From: Clostridiales bacterium
GTDB taxonomy: Bacteria > Bacillota > Clostridia > Christensenellales > Aristaeellaceae
DNA length: 13,924 nucleotides
Direction of reading: 5' to 3'
NCBI GenBank assembly: GCA_004556395.1
Contig: SFHK01000080.1
Span: forward strand, 1 to 13,924
Part shown: positions 1 to 6,530 of the stretch, in pieces
Numbering within the stretch: the stretch's first letter is position 1
Layout: each line of letters starts with the position of its first letter
Translations under genes and position numbers: made by a program
The notes under the pieces: model-generated
What the model saw: the letters and a program-made list of their open reading frames with translations, nothing else
Database searches by the model: none
Told to the model about the DNA's origin: nothing

Positions 1-743
1 TTGCCGGTGCCGGACAGGCCGAAGAAGATGGCGGTGTTCTCGCCGTTCATATCGGTGTTGGCGGAGCAGTGCATGGAGGCAATGCCCTTCAGCGGCAGGT
101 AGTAGTTCATCATGGAGAACATGCCCTTCTTCATCTCTCCGCCGTACCAGGTGTTGATGATAACCTGCTCGCGGCTGGTGATGTTGAAGGCAACGCAGGT
201 CTCGGAATTGAGGCCCAGCTCTTTGAAGTTCTCAACCTTCGCCTTGGAGGCGTTGTAAACGATGAAGTCGGGCTTGAAGTTCTTCAGCTCTTCTTCGCTC
301 GGGCGGATGAACATGTTGGTGACGAAGTGAGCCTGCCAGGCAACTTCCATGATGAAGCGGATGGCCATGCGGGTGTCATGGTTCGCGCCGCAGAAAGCGT
401 CCACGACGTACAGCTTCTTGTTGCAGAGCTCCCTGGTGGCGAGCTCCTTCACGGACTTCCAGGTTTTCTCGGTCATGGGATGGTTGTCGTTCTTATAGGA
501 ATCGGACGTCCACCACACGGTGCCCTTGGAGTTGTCGTCCACGACGATGTACTTATCCTTGGGGGAGCGACCGGTGTAGACGCCGGTCATGACGTTGACC
601 GCGCCGAGCTCGCTGACCTGACCCTTTTCGTAGCCTTCCAGGCCGGGCTTGGTCTCTTCTTCGAACAGCATTTCATAGGAAGGATTGTGAACAACTTCCG
701 TTGTACCGGTGATGCCGTACTTCTTCAGATCGATTTCAGCCAT
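1..743 (-). CDS. pckA: Phosphoenolpyruvate carboxykinase (ATP), N-terminal half, cut by window edge
   Basis: Catalyses ATP-dependent interconversion of oxaloacetate and PEP plus CO2 in the cytoplasm, for gluconeogenesis or, in many anaerobes, PEP carboxylation. The reverse strand reads without a stop from the ATG at 743 to the window edge (247 full codons of a protein usually about 530-540 aa). It begins MAEIDLKKYGI. Family signatures visible are TGRSPKDKYIV near residues 57-67, a VVDAFCGA segment near 115, WYGGEMKKGMFS near 207, and the start of the P-loop (kinase-1a) GLSGTGK at the very edge, with its lysine only partly inside the window. An AGAGG sequence lies 11 nt before the start. An overlapping upstream ATG at 750 is out of frame and hits a stop at once. 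The gene diverges from the DUF1538 operon. Identification is firm; the C-terminal half is outside the window. Confidence 0.95.
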   Translation of the reverse strand, partial: MAEIDLKKYGITGTTEVVHNPSYEMLFEEETKPGLEGYEKGQVSELGAVNVMTGVYTGRSPKDKYIVVDDNSKGTVWWTSDSYKNDNHPMTEKTWKSVKELATRELCNKKLYVVDAFCGANHDTRMAIRFIMEVAWQAHFVTNMFIRPSEEELKNFKPDFIVYNASKAKVENFKELGLNSETCVAFNITSREQVIINTWYGGEMKKGMFSMMNYYLPLKGIASMHCSANTDMNGENTAIFFGLSGTG

Positions 744-828
744 GTTGCATACAACCTCTTTCTTTGTATTTTCCTTTTCGGTTGCGTAGACCCCACGCGG
801 AGAAACCCGATGAAGCCCTGCTATCCTT

Positions 829-856
829 ATTGTAGCATGTTCATGATACACTTCAA
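829..856 (-). promoter_or_regulatory. Predicted sigma-A promoter of pckA
   Basis: On the reverse strand TTGAAG (851-856) and TACAAT (829-834) are separated by 16 nt. Transcription would start near 822, giving a leader of about 79 nt before pckA. The -35 matches the consensus at TTGA and the -10 at five of six positions. This is a prediction from sequence only. Confidence 0.6.
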
Positions 857-898
857 ATTCGGCAAAATCAATGCCATTTGGGAAAATTTACGGAGAAC

Positions 899-914
899 TT
901 TCGATGTATCGAAA
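899..914. promoter_or_regulatory. Perfect 16-bp palindrome, candidate operator between divergent genes
   Basis: TTTCGAT-GT-ATCGAAA is a perfect inverted repeat with 7-bp arms and a 2-bp centre. It lies between the pckA promoter (829-856) and the DUF1538 promoter (1010-1038), upstream of both -35 boxes. Such symmetry suits a dimeric transcription factor, but I recognise no specific regulator. Apart from this site and the two promoters, I see nothing else in the 345-bp intergenic region (744-1088) except a short GGTT-ttgc-AACC hairpin near 989-1000. Confidence 0.35.
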
Positions 915-1009
915 TTGCCGGGCATAAAATTGCAGATGGAGCCGCGCAAAGGACTTGCCAAGTGTCTGGAAGAAATCATCTTTCCGTCGGTTTTGCAACC
1001 GAAAATGCA

Positions 1010-1038
1010 TTGACACGCTCACAAACCGCCGGTATAAT
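1010..1038 (+). promoter_or_regulatory. Perfect-consensus sigma-A promoter for the DUF1538/PII-like operon
   Basis: TTGACA (1010-1015) and TATAAT (1033-1038) are separated by exactly 17 nt, matching the housekeeping consensus at all twelve positions. The expected start is near 1045, giving a leader of about 44 nt with a small GGGC/GCCC hairpin around 1048-1062 before the ribosome binding site. A full-consensus promoter suggests strong basal transcription unless repressed. Confidence 0.85.
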
Positions 1039-1088
1039 GAAACCACTGGGGCAAAAAACGCCCAATTAAATGGGAAAGGAAGGATGAG

Positions 1089-2600
1089 ATGCTCGAGAGC
1101 CGAAATCTTTTAAAGGAAAAATGGAGAGAGTCGCTCGCATCGGTGCTGCCGATCACGATTATCGTGTTTCTGATCTGCTTTTTCATGATTCCGATGTCCA
1201 ACAGCGCGCTGTTGGCGTTCATTTTCGGCGCGCTCATGCTGATTTTCGGCATGGGTCTTTTCACGCTGGGCACGGACATCGCCATGACGCCCATCGGCGA
1301 ATACGCCGGAAGCGCCATCACGCGCACGCGCAAGCTGTGGATGATCATCGCCATCGGCCTTGTGATGGGAATCATGATCACCATCTCGGAGCCCGATCTG
1401 CAGGTGCTGGCCGAGCAGGTGCCGGGCGTGCCGAACATGGCCTTGATTCTGGCCGTGGCCGTAGGCGTGGGCATATTTCTGGTGGTTGCGCTTCTGCGCA
1501 TTCTCCTGCGCATCAAAATGTGGGTGCTTCTGCTCATTTCCTACACGATCGTGTTCACGCTGGCGTTTTTCGTGCCGGATTCGTTCCTGGCCGTGGCGTT
1601 TGACGCGGGCGGCGTGACGACCGGCCCCATGACCGTTCCGTTCATACTGGCGCTGGGCATCGGCGTGTCGGCCATACGCAGCGACCGGAACGCCGACAGC
1701 GATTCGTTCGGCCTTGTGGCGCTGTGCTCCGTCGGCCCGATTCTGGCGGTCATGATTCTGAGCCTGATCTACCATCCGGGCGAGGTCGTGCAGACCACGA
1801 CGGAAACGGTGATGCCGGAAACGTCCATCGAGCTGTGGCATATGTTCGTGTCGGCGCTTCCGAAGTATCTGAAGGAAGTGGGCGTCGCGCTGGCGCCGAT
1901 TGCGGTGTTTTTCCTGATTCTGCAATTCACGATGCTGAAGCTGCACTTCCGCCACGTGGCGCGAATTCTGGTGGGCATTGTGTATACCTACGTGGGACTG
2001 GTGCTGTTCCTGCTGGGCGTGAACGTGGGCTTCATGCCGGTCGGCAATCTGATCGGTCAGCTGCTGGGCAGCCTGAGCTATCGCTGGATTCTGGTGCCGC
2101 TGGGCATGATCATCGGCTATTTCGTGGTGTCCGCGGAGCCGGCGGTGCACGTTCTGAGCAAGCAGGTATACGAAATGACCGCGGGCGCGATTCCGAAGAA
2201 GGCGCTGAGCACCAGCCTGTCCATCGGCGTATCCATTTCGGTGGGGCTGGCGATGCTGCGCATCCTTCTGCGCATCCCGATCATGTATCTGATGATTCCC
2301 GGCTACGCGATCGCCCTGATTCTGATGTTCTTCGTGCCGCCGATCTTCACGTCCATCGCGTTTGACTCCGGCGGCGTCGCCTCCGGCCCGATGACGGCCA
2401 CGTTCCTGCTTCCGCTGGCCATGGGCGCGTGCAGCGCCGTGGGCGGAAACATTGCCTCGGACGCGTTCGGCGTGGTCGCCATGGTCGCCATGACGCCGCT
2501 GATCGCCATTCAGTTCCTTGGTCTGTACTTCAAGCTGAAGCAGGCGCACGCCGACGGCGGCGCGGCTGTGCCCGGGGACGACGACATCATCGAGATATAA
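1089..2600 (+). CDS. Tandem DUF1538 integral membrane protein, putative transporter
   Basis: Polytopic membrane protein of 503 aa with two homologous halves, each matching the DUF1538 family as I know it. The halves are direct repeats offset by about 250 residues. FDAGGVTTGPMT (171-182) is repeated as FDSGGVASGPMT (425-436). An SEP motif (E101-P102) is repeated as AEP (E350-P351). RILLRI occurs at 137-142 and again at 391-396. Hydrophobic stretches run almost throughout, with a polar linker near 228-262 and a short acidic tail. The start ATG follows GGAAAGGAAGG at good spacing. Substrate and mechanism are unknown to me. Repeated glycine-rich, acid-containing motifs inside membrane segments suggest a transporter or channel fold. 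The PII-like gene 15 nt downstream suggests it is gated by a small-molecule sensor, as AmtB is by GlnK or SbtA by SbtB; that part is inference. Family assignment is confident, function is not. Confidence 0.88.
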   Translation: MLESRNLLKEKWRESLASVLPITIIVFLICFFMIPMSNSALLAFIFGALMLIFGMGLFTLGTDIAMTPIGEYAGSAITRTRKLWMIIAIGLVMGIMITISEPDLQVLAEQVPGVPNMALILAVAVGVGIFLVVALLRILLRIKMWVLLLISYTIVFTLAFFVPDSFLAVAFDAGGVTTGPMTVPFILALGIGVSAIRSDRNADSDSFGLVALCSVGPILAVMILSLIYHPGEVVQTTTETVMPETSIELWHMFVSALPKYLKEVGVALAPIAVFFLILQFTMLKLHFRHVARILVGIVYTYVGLVLFLLGVNVGFMPVGNLIGQLLGSLSYRWILVPLGMIIGYFVVSAEPAVHVLSKQVYEMTAGAIPKKALSTSLSIGVSISVGLAMLRILLRIPIMYLMIPGYAIALILMFFVPPIFTSIAFDSGGVASGPMTATFLLPLAMGACSAVGGNIASDAFGVVAMVAMTPLIAIQFLGLYFKLKQAHADGGAAVPGDDDIIEI

Positions 2601-2615
2601 AGGGAGGTGCCCGAT

Positions 2616-3320
2616 ATGTTCTGCGCAAGAGCGCTTCTGATTATCATCAAGCGCGCCTCGGAGGAAAAGTATATGTCCCTGCTGCGGGAGCATGAAATGT
2701 CTTCTCTGTTCTCCGTGCCCGGCGAAGGTACTGCGGGAAGCAGCATATTAAGCGTACTTGGTCTGGGCGTTACGGAGAAGGTGGTCATGCTGTCGCTCGG
2801 AAGCCGGCGCAAGGTAAACCGGCTTCTGACGGAGATGGTTATGAGCATGGGCATCAACATGCCCGGCTGCGGCATCGCGATGAGTCTGCCCGTGACGAGC
2901 ATCGGCGGCGCGCGGGCCATGAAGTATCTGATTGGCGACATCAAAGAGGAGGACTGCGAGGTGGGAGCAATGGAAGAAAAGCAGATTTACCCCTACGATC
3001 TGATTATGGCGATCGCCGAACACGGCACTTCTGATCTGGTAATGGACGCGGCGCGCGGCGCGGGCGCGGGCGGCGGAACGATCGTGCACGCCAAGGGCAC
3101 CGCCTCTACAGGAACGGCGAAGTTTTTCGGCATTTCCATCGCCAACGAAAAAGAGATGGTTCTTATCGCCGTGCGGCATGAAAAGAAGGACGCCGTGATG
3201 CACGCCATCATGGAAAAGGCCGGCGCGGCCAGCGAGGCGCACACCGTGGTGTTCACCCTGCCGGTGGAAAACATCGTGGGTCTGCGCAGCGTAATGGAGA
3301 ATATGAACAGCAATCCGTAA
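2616..3320 (+). CDS. PII-like regulatory protein with two tandem PII-type domains
   Basis: Soluble 234-aa protein, about twice the length of a normal PII (about 112 aa). The N-terminal unit (about 4-98) has the order of a ferredoxin-like fold: strand LLIIIK, helix, loop with GEGTAG (36-41), strand KVVMLSL, helix, strand. The C-terminal unit (about 127-222) repeats it: DLIMAIA, helix, a glycine-rich GAGAGGGTIVHAKGT loop (148-162), FFGISIANEKEMVLIAV, helix, VVFTLPVENI. The glycine-rich and EKE segments resemble proteins annotated as P-II family nitrogen regulators next to DUF1538 genes. The classical uridylylated T-loop tyrosine motif is not evident. I chose ATG 2616, 8 nt after GGGAGG, over the in-frame GTG at 2607, which overlaps that ribosome binding site. 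The gene lies 15 nt after the DUF1538 gene with no terminator between, so they are co-transcribed. Likely role: ligand-dependent control of the adjacent membrane protein. The ligand is unknown. Confidence 0.82.
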   Translation: MFCARALLIIIKRASEEKYMSLLREHEMSSLFSVPGEGTAGSSILSVLGLGVTEKVVMLSLGSRRKVNRLLTEMVMSMGINMPGCGIAMSLPVTSIGGARAMKYLIGDIKEEDCEVGAMEEKQIYPYDLIMAIAEHGTSDLVMDAARGAGAGGGTIVHAKGTASTGTAKFFGISIANEKEMVLIAVRHEKKDAVMHAIMEKAGAASEAHTVVFTLPVENIVGLRSVMENMNSNP

Positions 3321-3334
3321 AAGCAATCGCGTAA

Positions 3335-3380
3335 AAGGCGGGCGCTCCGGCCGATGACTGGCTGGAACGCCCGCTTTGCT
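3335..3380. terminator. Bidirectional hairpin terminator between convergent genes
   Basis: A long hairpin with outer arms GCGGGCG (3338-3344) and CGCCCGC (3368-3374) and an inner stem 3346-3352/3360-3366 (one G-T pair) closing a 7-nt loop. The outer stem is extended by an A/T end that supplies TTT on the plus strand and TTTT on the minus strand. It sits between the stop of the PII-like gene and the stop of the aldolase gene and can serve both. Confidence 0.8.
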
Positions 3381-3388
3381 ATGCGGGT

Positions 3389-4345
3389 TTATTTCTGAAG
3401 AAGATGAATGGCAAAGCCGGCGATTTCGTTTTTCATGTAGACGATCGCCGGGCGGCCGTCCCTGACGGTGAGCGAGTCCTCGTCGAATTCGACGCCGCGC
3501 TGTTCAAGGTGCCATTTGGCGCGCATCAGGTTGGGGGTGGACAGGGCGATATGGCCGTTGGCGCCGCGTCCCGCATTCTTCATGCACTCGTATTCGCTGC
3601 CGGCGAACACGGAGGAATTGCCCTCCTTCAGCGCAAGGCCGGTGAGCGCGCACAGCGCCTTCGCGTCGGCAAGCGCCTTTTCGGGCGAGCCGCTGTTGAT
3701 GCCGATGTGCTCGAGCTTCAGCCCCAGCATGACCTTCACGGCTTGACGGGTCAGCTCGGTGACGCGGTTCCAGTCCTTCGCCTTCACGGCGTCGCCCGGC
3801 ACCATCCAGCTGCCGCCCGCGGCGCGCACCTTGGGGAAGGAGAGGTAGTCCATCAGGTTCTTTTCGTTGATTCCGCCGGTGGGCACGAACTTCATGCCGC
3901 CGTACGGCGCGCTGATGGCCTTGATGAAGTTGATGCCGCCCGCGGCTTCCGCCGGGAAGAACTTCACGGTGTCCAGACCGAAGGACATGGCCGTTTCAAT
4001 GTCGGACGGGTTGGCGCAGCCGGGCAGCACGGGGATGTGGTTCTCTACGCAATAGCCCACGACGGCGGGATTCAGGCCGGGGCTGACGATGAACTTCGCA
4101 CCCGCGTCCACGGCGCGCTTCACTTGATCGACGGAAAGCACGGTGCCCGCGCCGAGAATGACCTCCGGCAGCGCGGAGGAGACGTTGCGGATGGCCTGCT
4201 CCGCCGCCGCGGTGCGGAAGGTGATCTCCGCGACCGGCAGCCCGCCTTCGCTGAGCGCGCGGCAAAGCGGCACGGCGTCGTTTGCGTCTTCTACCTTGAT
4301 GACCGGAACCAGACCGGCCAGCGACAGTTTTTCAAAAATATCCAT
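3389..4345 (-). CDS. KDPG/KHG aldolase fused to a C-terminal VOC (glyoxalase-like) domain
   Basis: Predicted 318-aa class I aldolase that cleaves 2-keto-3-deoxy-6-phosphogluconate (or 4-hydroxy-2-oxoglutarate) to pyruvate plus an aldehyde. Residues 1 to about 205 form the Eda-type barrel: AEITFRT with E40 and R44, GAGTV near 65-69, TVKFFPAE with Schiff-base K128, PTGG at 155-158, and the phosphate-binding AGGSWM near 176-181. Stand-alone family members are about 205-215 aa. The extra segment (about 208-318, LEHIGINSGSPEKA... to IAGFAIHLLQK) looks like one VOC-superfamily module. The upstream in-frame ATG at 4414 would place 23 atypical residues in front and lies above the promoter. ATG 4345 has GGGAGGAA 8 nt upstream and starts exactly at the family N-terminus. 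It is a single-gene unit with its own promoter. Substrate preference and the role of the VOC domain cannot be read from sequence. Confidence 0.88.
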   Translation of the reverse strand: MDIFEKLSLAGLVPVIKVEDANDAVPLCRALSEGGLPVAEITFRTAAAEQAIRNVSSALPEVILGAGTVLSVDQVKRAVDAGAKFIVSPGLNPAVVGYCVENHIPVLPGCANPSDIETAMSFGLDTVKFFPAEAAGGINFIKAISAPYGGMKFVPTGGINEKNLMDYLSFPKVRAAGGSWMVPGDAVKAKDWNRVTELTRQAVKVMLGLKLEHIGINSGSPEKALADAKALCALTGLALKEGNSSVFAGSEYECMKNAGRGANGHIALSTPNLMRAKWHLEQRGVEFDEDSLTVRDGRPAIVYMKNEIAGFAIHLLQK

Positions 4346-4385
4346 TGTGAGTTCCTCCCGGTTTTTACAGATACATCGCATTCTT

Positions 4386-4414
4386 ATTATACGCCCGTCG
4401 GACGCGGATTTCAA
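4386..4414 (-). promoter_or_regulatory. Predicted sigma-A promoter of the KDPG aldolase gene
   Basis: On the reverse strand TTGAAA (4409-4414) and TATAAT (4386-4391) are 17 nt apart. Transcription would start near 4379, giving a leader of about 34 nt. The -35 box lies only about 20 bp from the end of the palindromic repeat at 4435. Confidence 0.75.
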
Positions 4415-4434
4415 CGGCTCGCGCGTTATTTATC

Positions 4435-4591
4435 TAAGGCACCGCCGCACAATTCGGCGGCGCGTCGGGCGATGTTTTTTTGCCATCTGCGGCATGCAAA
4501 TTTCTCGATTTACCTCCAGTAAACCTTCGAAATTTGCATTTGCATCTGACGAAAAATCCATTCGCCGGCTGACCACCTCATTTGTGCGGCG
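4435..4591. repeat. Palindromic interspersed repeat, copy 1 (MITE/REP-like)
   Basis: Non-coding element of about 150 bp whose ends are inverted repeats: CGCCGCACAA at 4443-4452 and, inverted, TTTGTGCGGCG at 4581-4591. The 5' part also folds locally, with CCGCC pairing to GGCGG around AATT. It shares blocks with a second copy at 10490-10605: AATTCGGCGGCGCGTCGGGC then GATG at the left, and CATTCGCCGG then GACCACCTCATTTGTGCGGC at the right. The centre differs because copy 1 carries an extra self-complementary segment. It lies between the ldhA stop and the aldolase promoter and may also act as a transcription end for ldhA. No transposase or ORF is present inside. Confidence 0.75.
4494..4539. repeat. 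Nested hairpin inside repeat copy 1
   Basis: ATGCAAATTT (4494-4503) and AAATTTGCAT (4530-4539) are perfect 10-bp inverted arms. Inside them TTTAC (4509-4513) pairs with GTAAA (4519-4523) around a CTCCA loop. This segment is absent from the copy at 10490-10605, so it is either an insertion into copy 1 or a loss from copy 2. Confidence 0.7.
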
Positions 4592-4618
4592 TCGACCGAA
4601 ATTGCCCGCTGCGCGTGA

Positions 4619-5614
4619 CTATGCGAACTGAAGCCGTTTGGTGACAGCGGCGGCGGGGGTGTGGCCGGAGAAGAACTGATCCAGCGTGGTAAGCACCGAA
4701 GCAGCGATTTCCGAGAGCGCTTCGTCGGTCAGGAAGCCCTGATGCGCGGTCACGATGGCGTTGGGCAGCGTGACGAGCAGGGAAAGGCTTTCGTCGCGGT
4801 CGGAGGATTCGCTGGTGTCGTGGTAAAACACGCCGCTCTCCTTCTCGTATACGTCCAGCGCCGCGCCGCGGATCTCGCCCCGCCGCAGCGCGTCCAGCAG
4901 GGCGCGGCTGTCAATCAGCGCGCCGCGCGACGTGTTGATCAGAAGTGCGCTTCGCTTCATGCGCCGGAGCTCCTTTTCGCCGATCATGTGGCGGCTTTCG
5001 GGCGTGAGCGGGCAATGCAGCGAGATCACGTCGCTTTCAAACAGCAGCTCGTCCAGAGACACATACTGGATGCCGCTTTCCGGTGCGGGGAAGGGATCGT
5101 AGGCGATGGTGCGCATGTCAAAGCCGCGGCAGATGCGCTCGTAGGCGCGGCCGATGCGGCCGGTGCCGACGATGCCGGCGGTCTTGCCGTACAGGTCGAA
5201 GCCGGTCAGGCCGTGCAGCGTGAAGTCGAACGCGCGCGTGCGCCGGAACGAAACGTGCAGGTGACGGTTGAGCGCCAGCGTCAGCGCCATGGCATGCTCC
5301 GCCACGGCGTGGGGAGAATAGTTGGCGGCGGTGGTCACGGTGAGCCCCAGCTTCTCCGCGGCGGCAAGGTCTACGTTGTTGTAGCCCGCGCAGCGCATGC
5401 AGATCAGGCGGACGCCGACGTCATGGGCGGCCTTCAGCGACGCTTCGTCCAGCCGGTCGTTCACGAAGGCAACCATCGCACGGCAGCCGCTCGCTTCCCG
5501 CGCGGTTTCGGGAGAGAATGCTCTTTCGATATAGCGAATCCTGTACGCGGAATTCAGGCGGTCGAACCACGTGCGGTCATAGGGACGCGCGTCGTAAAAA
5601 GCGATTGTTTCCAT
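4619..5614 (-). CDS. ldhA: D-lactate dehydrogenase (2-hydroxyacid dehydrogenase family)
   Basis: Cytoplasmic 331-aa NAD-dependent enzyme reducing pyruvate to D-lactate, which regenerates NAD in fermentation. The family layout is complete. ANYSPHAVAEHAMAL lies near 97-111. The Rossmann loop is IVGTGRIG (148-155), with D173 at the position that favours NAD. The catalytic triad is R230 (NTSRGALID), E257 (DVYEKE) and H291 (AHQGFLTDEA). The AHQGFLT form is typical of LdhA-type D-lactate dehydrogenases rather than glycerate or phosphoglycerate dehydrogenases. The start was chosen at ATG 5614, with GAGGTGG just upstream; the longer in-frame start at 5707 adds 31 residues unlike the family and runs into the divergent promoter region. 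I see no convincing promoter or Rex-type operator upstream. The gene is divergent from the zinc-ribbon protein gene. Confidence 0.92.
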   Translation of the reverse strand: METIAFYDARPYDRTWFDRLNSAYRIRYIERAFSPETAREASGCRAMVAFVNDRLDEASLKAAHDVGVRLICMRCAGYNNVDLAAAEKLGLTVTTAANYSPHAVAEHAMALTLALNRHLHVSFRRTRAFDFTLHGLTGFDLYGKTAGIVGTGRIGRAYERICRGFDMRTIAYDPFPAPESGIQYVSLDELLFESDVISLHCPLTPESRHMIGEKELRRMKRSALLINTSRGALIDSRALLDALRRGEIRGAALDVYEKESGVFYHDTSESSDRDESLSLLVTLPNAIVTAHQGFLTDEALSEIAASVLTTLDQFFSGHTPAAAVTKRLQFA

Positions 5615-5712
5615 AAATACCACCTCGAAACGGATCGATTTGGCTTCAGGTTTGCCGAAAATCGCGTCGGTTATGCGCGAATCCGGGGGTTCATATGGAG
5701 ATAACAATCACC

Positions 5713-5721
5713 TGCTATAAT
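5713..5721 (+). promoter_or_regulatory. Predicted extended -10 promoter for the 5751-7649 genes
   Basis: TGCTATAAT combines a TG extension with a perfect -10 TATAAT (5716-5721). No good -35 is present at 16-18 nt, which is usual for extended -10 promoters. The start would be near 5728, leaving a leader of about 23 nt before the TTG start. Confidence 0.6.
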
Positions 5722-5750
5722 TTTCCAAATGCAATTCGGAGGAGAGCGCT

Positions 5751-6530
5751 TTGATCGTAGATCTGTCCTGCCCGATCGAGCTGCGCGGGTATGAGCTTTT
5801 AATGGATGACAACGGCCATACGCGTGCGTATATTCGCCTGTTCAACCTGTCCGAGCGCGCCGTGGTCGCCTATTCCGCGACGACGCGCTGGTATAACGGC
5901 CTCACGCGCGCCGACGTGACCGAGAACATCACCGTGGACGAGATGCTGGTGAAGCCGCGCAGCGGGTTCAAGCTGGTGCATTCGCTGGTGGATTTTCTGA
6001 ACGCCGACCACGTGGAGATGTATTTTACCTCCGTCACCTTTGAGGACGGCGCGGTTTGGAAGCCGGAGGACGGCGATCTGGTGGAAATCGGCGAGCAGCC
6101 GGTTTTGCAGGGCGAGGCGCTGGATCGGCTTCGGGCGGCGGCGGGCGACGACGCCGTGCAATATCCGCAGACGCAGAAGAATTTCTGGCGCTGCGTGTGC
6201 GGGCGCATCAATCTGCTGACCTCGGAGACCTGCGCCCGCTGTGGGCGCGACCAGCGCGAGGTGCTGACGAAGTTCAACGAAAAGGCGTTCAGCGACAGGC
6301 GAAGCGAAGCCGCGCGGCAGCGGAGAGCGCCCCAGGAGAACAAGCGGGAAAAGCGGAAAGCGTCCGCGGCGCGCGCCGGTCGGGCGGCGGTGATCGCCGT
6401 GCTGATGCTGCTGCTCGCGCTGCTGGGGTTCCTGCTCGGGCGCATGAGCGCAAAGGAAGATTCGGCGCGGCAGCCGTCTGCGACGGCAGCGCCCGCGTAT
6501 GAGGACAGGATGGGTGGATCGAATGCGTGA
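5751..6530 (+). CDS. Uncharacterised zinc-ribbon protein with C-terminal membrane anchor
   Basis: I do not recognise the family. The 259-aa protein starts with TTG, 8 nt after GGAGG; no better ATG exists near by. Residues 1 to about 115 look beta-rich with no known motif. A likely zinc ribbon follows: WRCVCG...CARCG with C148, C150, C161 and C164 (CxC-x10-CxxC), similar in shape to small RanBP2-type or double-ribbon modules. Residues 181-211 are strongly basic (many R and K). One hydrophobic helix lies at about 212-231, followed by a short polar tail, so the protein is probably anchored with most of its mass in the cytoplasm. There is no signal peptide. The end overlaps the GNAT gene by 8 nt, suggesting translational coupling. 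Expressed and membrane-bound is a reasonable inference; function is unknown. Confidence 0.75.
   Translation: MIVDLSCPIELRGYELLMDDNGHTRAYIRLFNLSERAVVAYSATTRWYNGLTRADVTENITVDEMLVKPRSGFKLVHSLVDFLNADHVEMYFTSVTFEDGAVWKPEDGDLVEIGEQPVLQGEALDRLRAAAGDDAVQYPQTQKNFWRCVCGRINLLTSETCARCGRDQREVLTKFNEKAFSDRRSEAARQRRAPQENKREKRKASAARAGRAAVIAVLMLLLALLGFLLGRMSAKEDSARQPSATAAPAYEDRMGGSNA

Noticed and set aside
69..1013. 314-aa plus-strand open frame
   Set aside because: Antisense shadow of pckA; the translation has no family features and the opposite strand is a firm PEP carboxykinase.
2607..2615. GTG start for the PII-like gene
   Set aside because: It overlaps the GGGAGG ribosome binding site; ATG 2616 has correct spacing.
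1110..2693. 527-aa minus-strand open frame opposite the DUF1538 gene
   Set aside because: Long antisense frames are common in GC-rich DNA. The translation is extremely rich in H, R, Q and D with no domain, while the plus strand encodes a recognised membrane protein with consensus promoter and ribosome binding site.
3404..4522. 372-aa plus-strand open frame
   Set aside because: Shadow of the aldolase gene that also runs through its promoter and the palindromic repeat.
4661..5704. 347-aa plus-strand open frame
   Set aside because: Shadow of ldhA, with no ribosome binding site or recognisable domain.
5615..5750. Rex-type redox operator upstream of ldhA
   Set aside because: TTGTTATC-like sequence occurs on the minus strand near 5702-5707, but the palindromic second half-site is missing.
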